From NCBI GenBank assembly GCA_964606895.1, contig CAZSHX010000072.1, positions 1 to 24,923 on the forward strand: 24,923 bases of DNA, in the 5' to 3' direction. This DNA comes from CAZSHX01 sp964606895 (lineage in GTDB: Bacteria > Bacteroidota > Ignavibacteria > Kapaibacteriales > UBA2268). A model generated the notes under the pieces. That model was not told the origin of the DNA. It did no database searches and was given only the letters and a program-made list of their open reading frames with translations. The position numbers and the translations under genes are program-made. The stretch's first letter is position 1. Every line of letters starts with the position of its first letter. Positions 23,730-24,923 of the stretch are shown here, piece by piece.

Positions 23730-23888
23730 AAACCTTATCATCAAGAACAACCTTAGTAGCATTGTAATCATCGCAATTCCCGACCTTATTACATTATTGA
23801 ACTTCATTTTCATAACTCGTGTAATTAATAAGGTTAATGAAAAACTATTGAAACTGAGCTACTAAGGTTTGCAATGCAGATAAGGTTT
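23730..23888. repeat. Nested inverted repeats, 159 bases
   Basis: Three stems nest inside one another: 23730-23739 with 23879-23888 (10 bp, AAACCTTATC), 23749-23760 with 23858-23869 (12 bp, AACCTTAGTAGC) and 23783-23791 with 23826-23834 (9 bp, ACCTTATTA), all perfect. Left arms share ACCTTA. It may be a decayed mobile palindrome or a structured RNA. Confidence 0.65.
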
Positions 23889-23972
23889 TTATTGCGTAAT
23901 TTTATGTTTGATGTATCTGTCGTTTTATGAAAATTCATTAATTTTAAATTATTTATCGTAAACTAACTGACA

Positions 23973-24019
23973 AATTCTTATCCCATTAATCCCCAAAATC
24001 CCTGAAATCCCGGTTCAGA
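23973..24019. repeat. Inverted half copy of the 23421 palindrome
   Basis: Read on the minus strand it gives TCTGAACCGGGATTTCAGGG and further GGATT units, closely matching the left half of 23421-23532. The two therefore form inverted repeats bracketing about 600 bases. Confidence 0.65.
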
Positions 24020-24028
24020 CAAATTTTC

Positions 24029-24050
24029 CGCATATTTTTTGGAATATGCG
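24029..24050. repeat. 8-bp inverted repeat CGCATATT / AATATGCG
   Basis: CGCATATT (24029-24036) and AATATGCG (24043-24050) are perfectly complementary around a 6-base loop, just after the half palindrome at 23973-24019. Confidence 0.5.
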
Positions 24051-24146
24051 AATATCGTGCAAATATTATGTTCGCACCGTATTTGTTTTAAATTTGCATA
24101 GTCTTCATGATGTGCGGTAGTCCTCTCCTTATTTTTGCAGTTAGAT

Positions 24147-24182
24147 TTTTTAACCTCGTTCCCAAGCTCCTGCTTGGGAACG
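24147..24182. repeat. Second copy of the TTCCCAAGC palindromic element
   Basis: CGTTCCCAAGC (24157-24167) pairs with GCTTGGGAACG (24172-24182) around TCCT. The left flank TTTTTAACCTC is shared with the 23647 copy, but the matching right flank is lost. Confidence 0.75.
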
Positions 24183-24199
24183 TAAGCTGGTTTTAATCT

Positions 24200-24223
24200 G
24201 TTCCCAAGCGGGAGCTTTGGAAC
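24200..24223. repeat. Third copy of the TTCCCAAGC palindromic element
   Basis: GTTCCCAAGC (24200-24209) pairs with GCTTTGGAAC (24214-24223), with one mismatch, around GGGA. It lies 17 bases after the second copy and 44 bases before the next gene's ATG. Confidence 0.65.
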
Positions 24224-24267
24224 AAGAAAAATGAACATATTTTTAACATTTATTAAGGAGAAACATC

Positions 24268-24923
24268 ATGGAATTCAAAAACAAGCCATGGGAAAGCCAA
24301 AAAGGCGAAGAAAAGTTTGAACTTTTCAAAGAATACAGAGATTTGGGAATCGGCAGGTCGTACAAAACTGTAGCCGCAATGACAGGTTATTCTGTGCGAA
24401 CGATTGCCGAATATGCCCGTCAAAATGACTGGGTTTTTCGTGTCAGGCTCTACGACAATTACATGCTGACGAATATTACAAATCTCAAAATCTGCATGCA
24501 TGAATCGAACATCAAAGAACTCATTCAGGAGAAAAATGCGATTTCGAACTCACTTATGGGAATTTACAGAGAGCTGATGCACAACTATCTTGAAAATGCC
24601 CACAAACTCCACAACGACCCGCGAGCAAACAGCATGCTTGCTTACTACACCAAAATCATCAAACTCATTAGTTTGCTGAATAAGAATGTGAATTTCGTAT
24701 TGGACGATTCAGACAAAAACGCAGATTTCAATTCCAAAATTGATGAATTGAACTATGAATTTGGAAAAGTTGAAGTTGGAGATGAAGAATGCAATCCGTT
24801 GAGTCCTGAAAATACGATTACTATGGAAAATAAAAACAGACGAGACGATGAAATTTGTGAAGGACTAAGAGAAAGTTGTTCTCCGCCCGAAGTTATTGAA
24901 AAATTGAAAGAGGAAATGGCAAG
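24268..24923 (+). CDS. HTH protein resembling phage terminase small subunits, 3' end cut by window
   Basis: An open frame of at least 218 codons runs off the window end. AAGGAG at 24255-24260 is a strong ribosome site for the ATG at 24268. The N-terminal part has FKEYRDLGIGRSYKTVAAM, then TGYSVRTIAEYARQNDWVFR and VRLYDNY. This order (a 'frlYrdmG..RS...vA' helix, an HTH, a Trp-containing W.eRv.aYD motif) is that of small HTH proteins seen next to phage terminase large subunits. The middle is alpha-helical and the end acidic. If correct, a terminase large subunit gene should lie just past the window; it may be a prophage edge or a lone domesticated gene. The family call is from memory of the motif only. 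Confidence 0.6.
   Translation, partial: MEFKNKPWESQKGEEKFELFKEYRDLGIGRSYKTVAAMTGYSVRTIAEYARQNDWVFRVRLYDNYMLTNITNLKICMHESNIKELIQEKNAISNSLMGIYRELMHNYLENAHKLHNDPRANSMLAYYTKIIKLISLLNKNVNFVLDDSDKNADFNSKIDELNYEFGKVEVGDEECNPLSPENTITMENKNRRDDEICEGLRESCSPPEVIEKLKEEMA

Noticed and set aside
23544..24238. Minus-strand open frames (about 86-89 codons) in the repeat cluster
   Set aside because: Their translations, such as VPKLPLGNRLKP, come directly from the palindromic elements. Peptides like this appear wherever such repeats are translated and are not evidence of a gene.
1..24923. CRISPR arrays, tRNA and rRNA genes
   Set aside because: I found no evenly spaced direct repeats with unique spacers, no tRNA cloverleaf and no rRNA sequence.

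Overview
This window looks like the chromosome of a free-living member of the Bacteroidota, or of a Bacteroidota-related lineage such as Ignavibacteria or Kapabacteria. Three things support this. Four secreted proteins end in type IX secretion (T9SS) sorting domains. Several intergenic regions carry the Bacteroidota-type -7 box TAnnTTTG. The DNA is AT-rich. The assignment below phylum level is a guess from resemblance and is not tested.

Layout. 1-1633: the 3' part of prs (PRPP synthase), then rplY (ribosomal protein L25) and a terminator. 1676-2870: an iron-dependent alcohol dehydrogenase with its own terminator. 2871-6785: an AT-rich block of four unfamiliar genes (a small secreted protein, a secreted propeller-like protein, a probable outer-membrane barrel and a small sigma-70-like factor). 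This block ends in a second, truncated copy of the alcohol dehydrogenase 3' end. 6925-9134: a housekeeping cluster of rplT, pheS and engB (yihA/ysxC), with a recognisable promoter and a structured leader. 9320-11419 (minus): a T9SS-exported Asp-box propeller protein preceded by a SAM-dependent methyltransferase. 11472-12101: a probable insertion-sequence relic and a small membrane protein. 12213-15941 (minus): an operon-like run of two paralogous T9SS cargo proteins, asd (aspartate-semialdehyde dehydrogenase) and a secreted YD-repeat protein. 16063-17346 (minus): purD. 17454-19858 (plus): a redox group of a Rieske protein, queG and trxB. 20217-21782: a DEAD-box RNA helicase behind a long leader. 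22087-23406: another T9SS cargo beta-propeller. 23407-24267: an apparently gene-free stretch filled with palindromic and inverted-repeat elements. 24268-end: the start of a gene resembling phage terminase small-subunit HTH proteins.

The housekeeping genes cover nucleotide and amino-acid precursor supply (prs, purD, asd), translation (rplY, rplT, pheS, engB, queG, helicase) and thiol redox (trxB). Secreted surface proteins and repeat elements lie between them.

The most notable points are: (i) the 151-bp duplicated alcohol dehydrogenase 3' end bracketing the four-gene block, with nearly all differences silent; (ii) palindromic elements inserted in frame inside a T9SS sorting domain; (iii) the dense palindrome cluster at 23.4-24.2 kb next to a phage-like gene; and (iv) a candidate L20 leader upstream of an rplT that has no infC-rpmI beside it.
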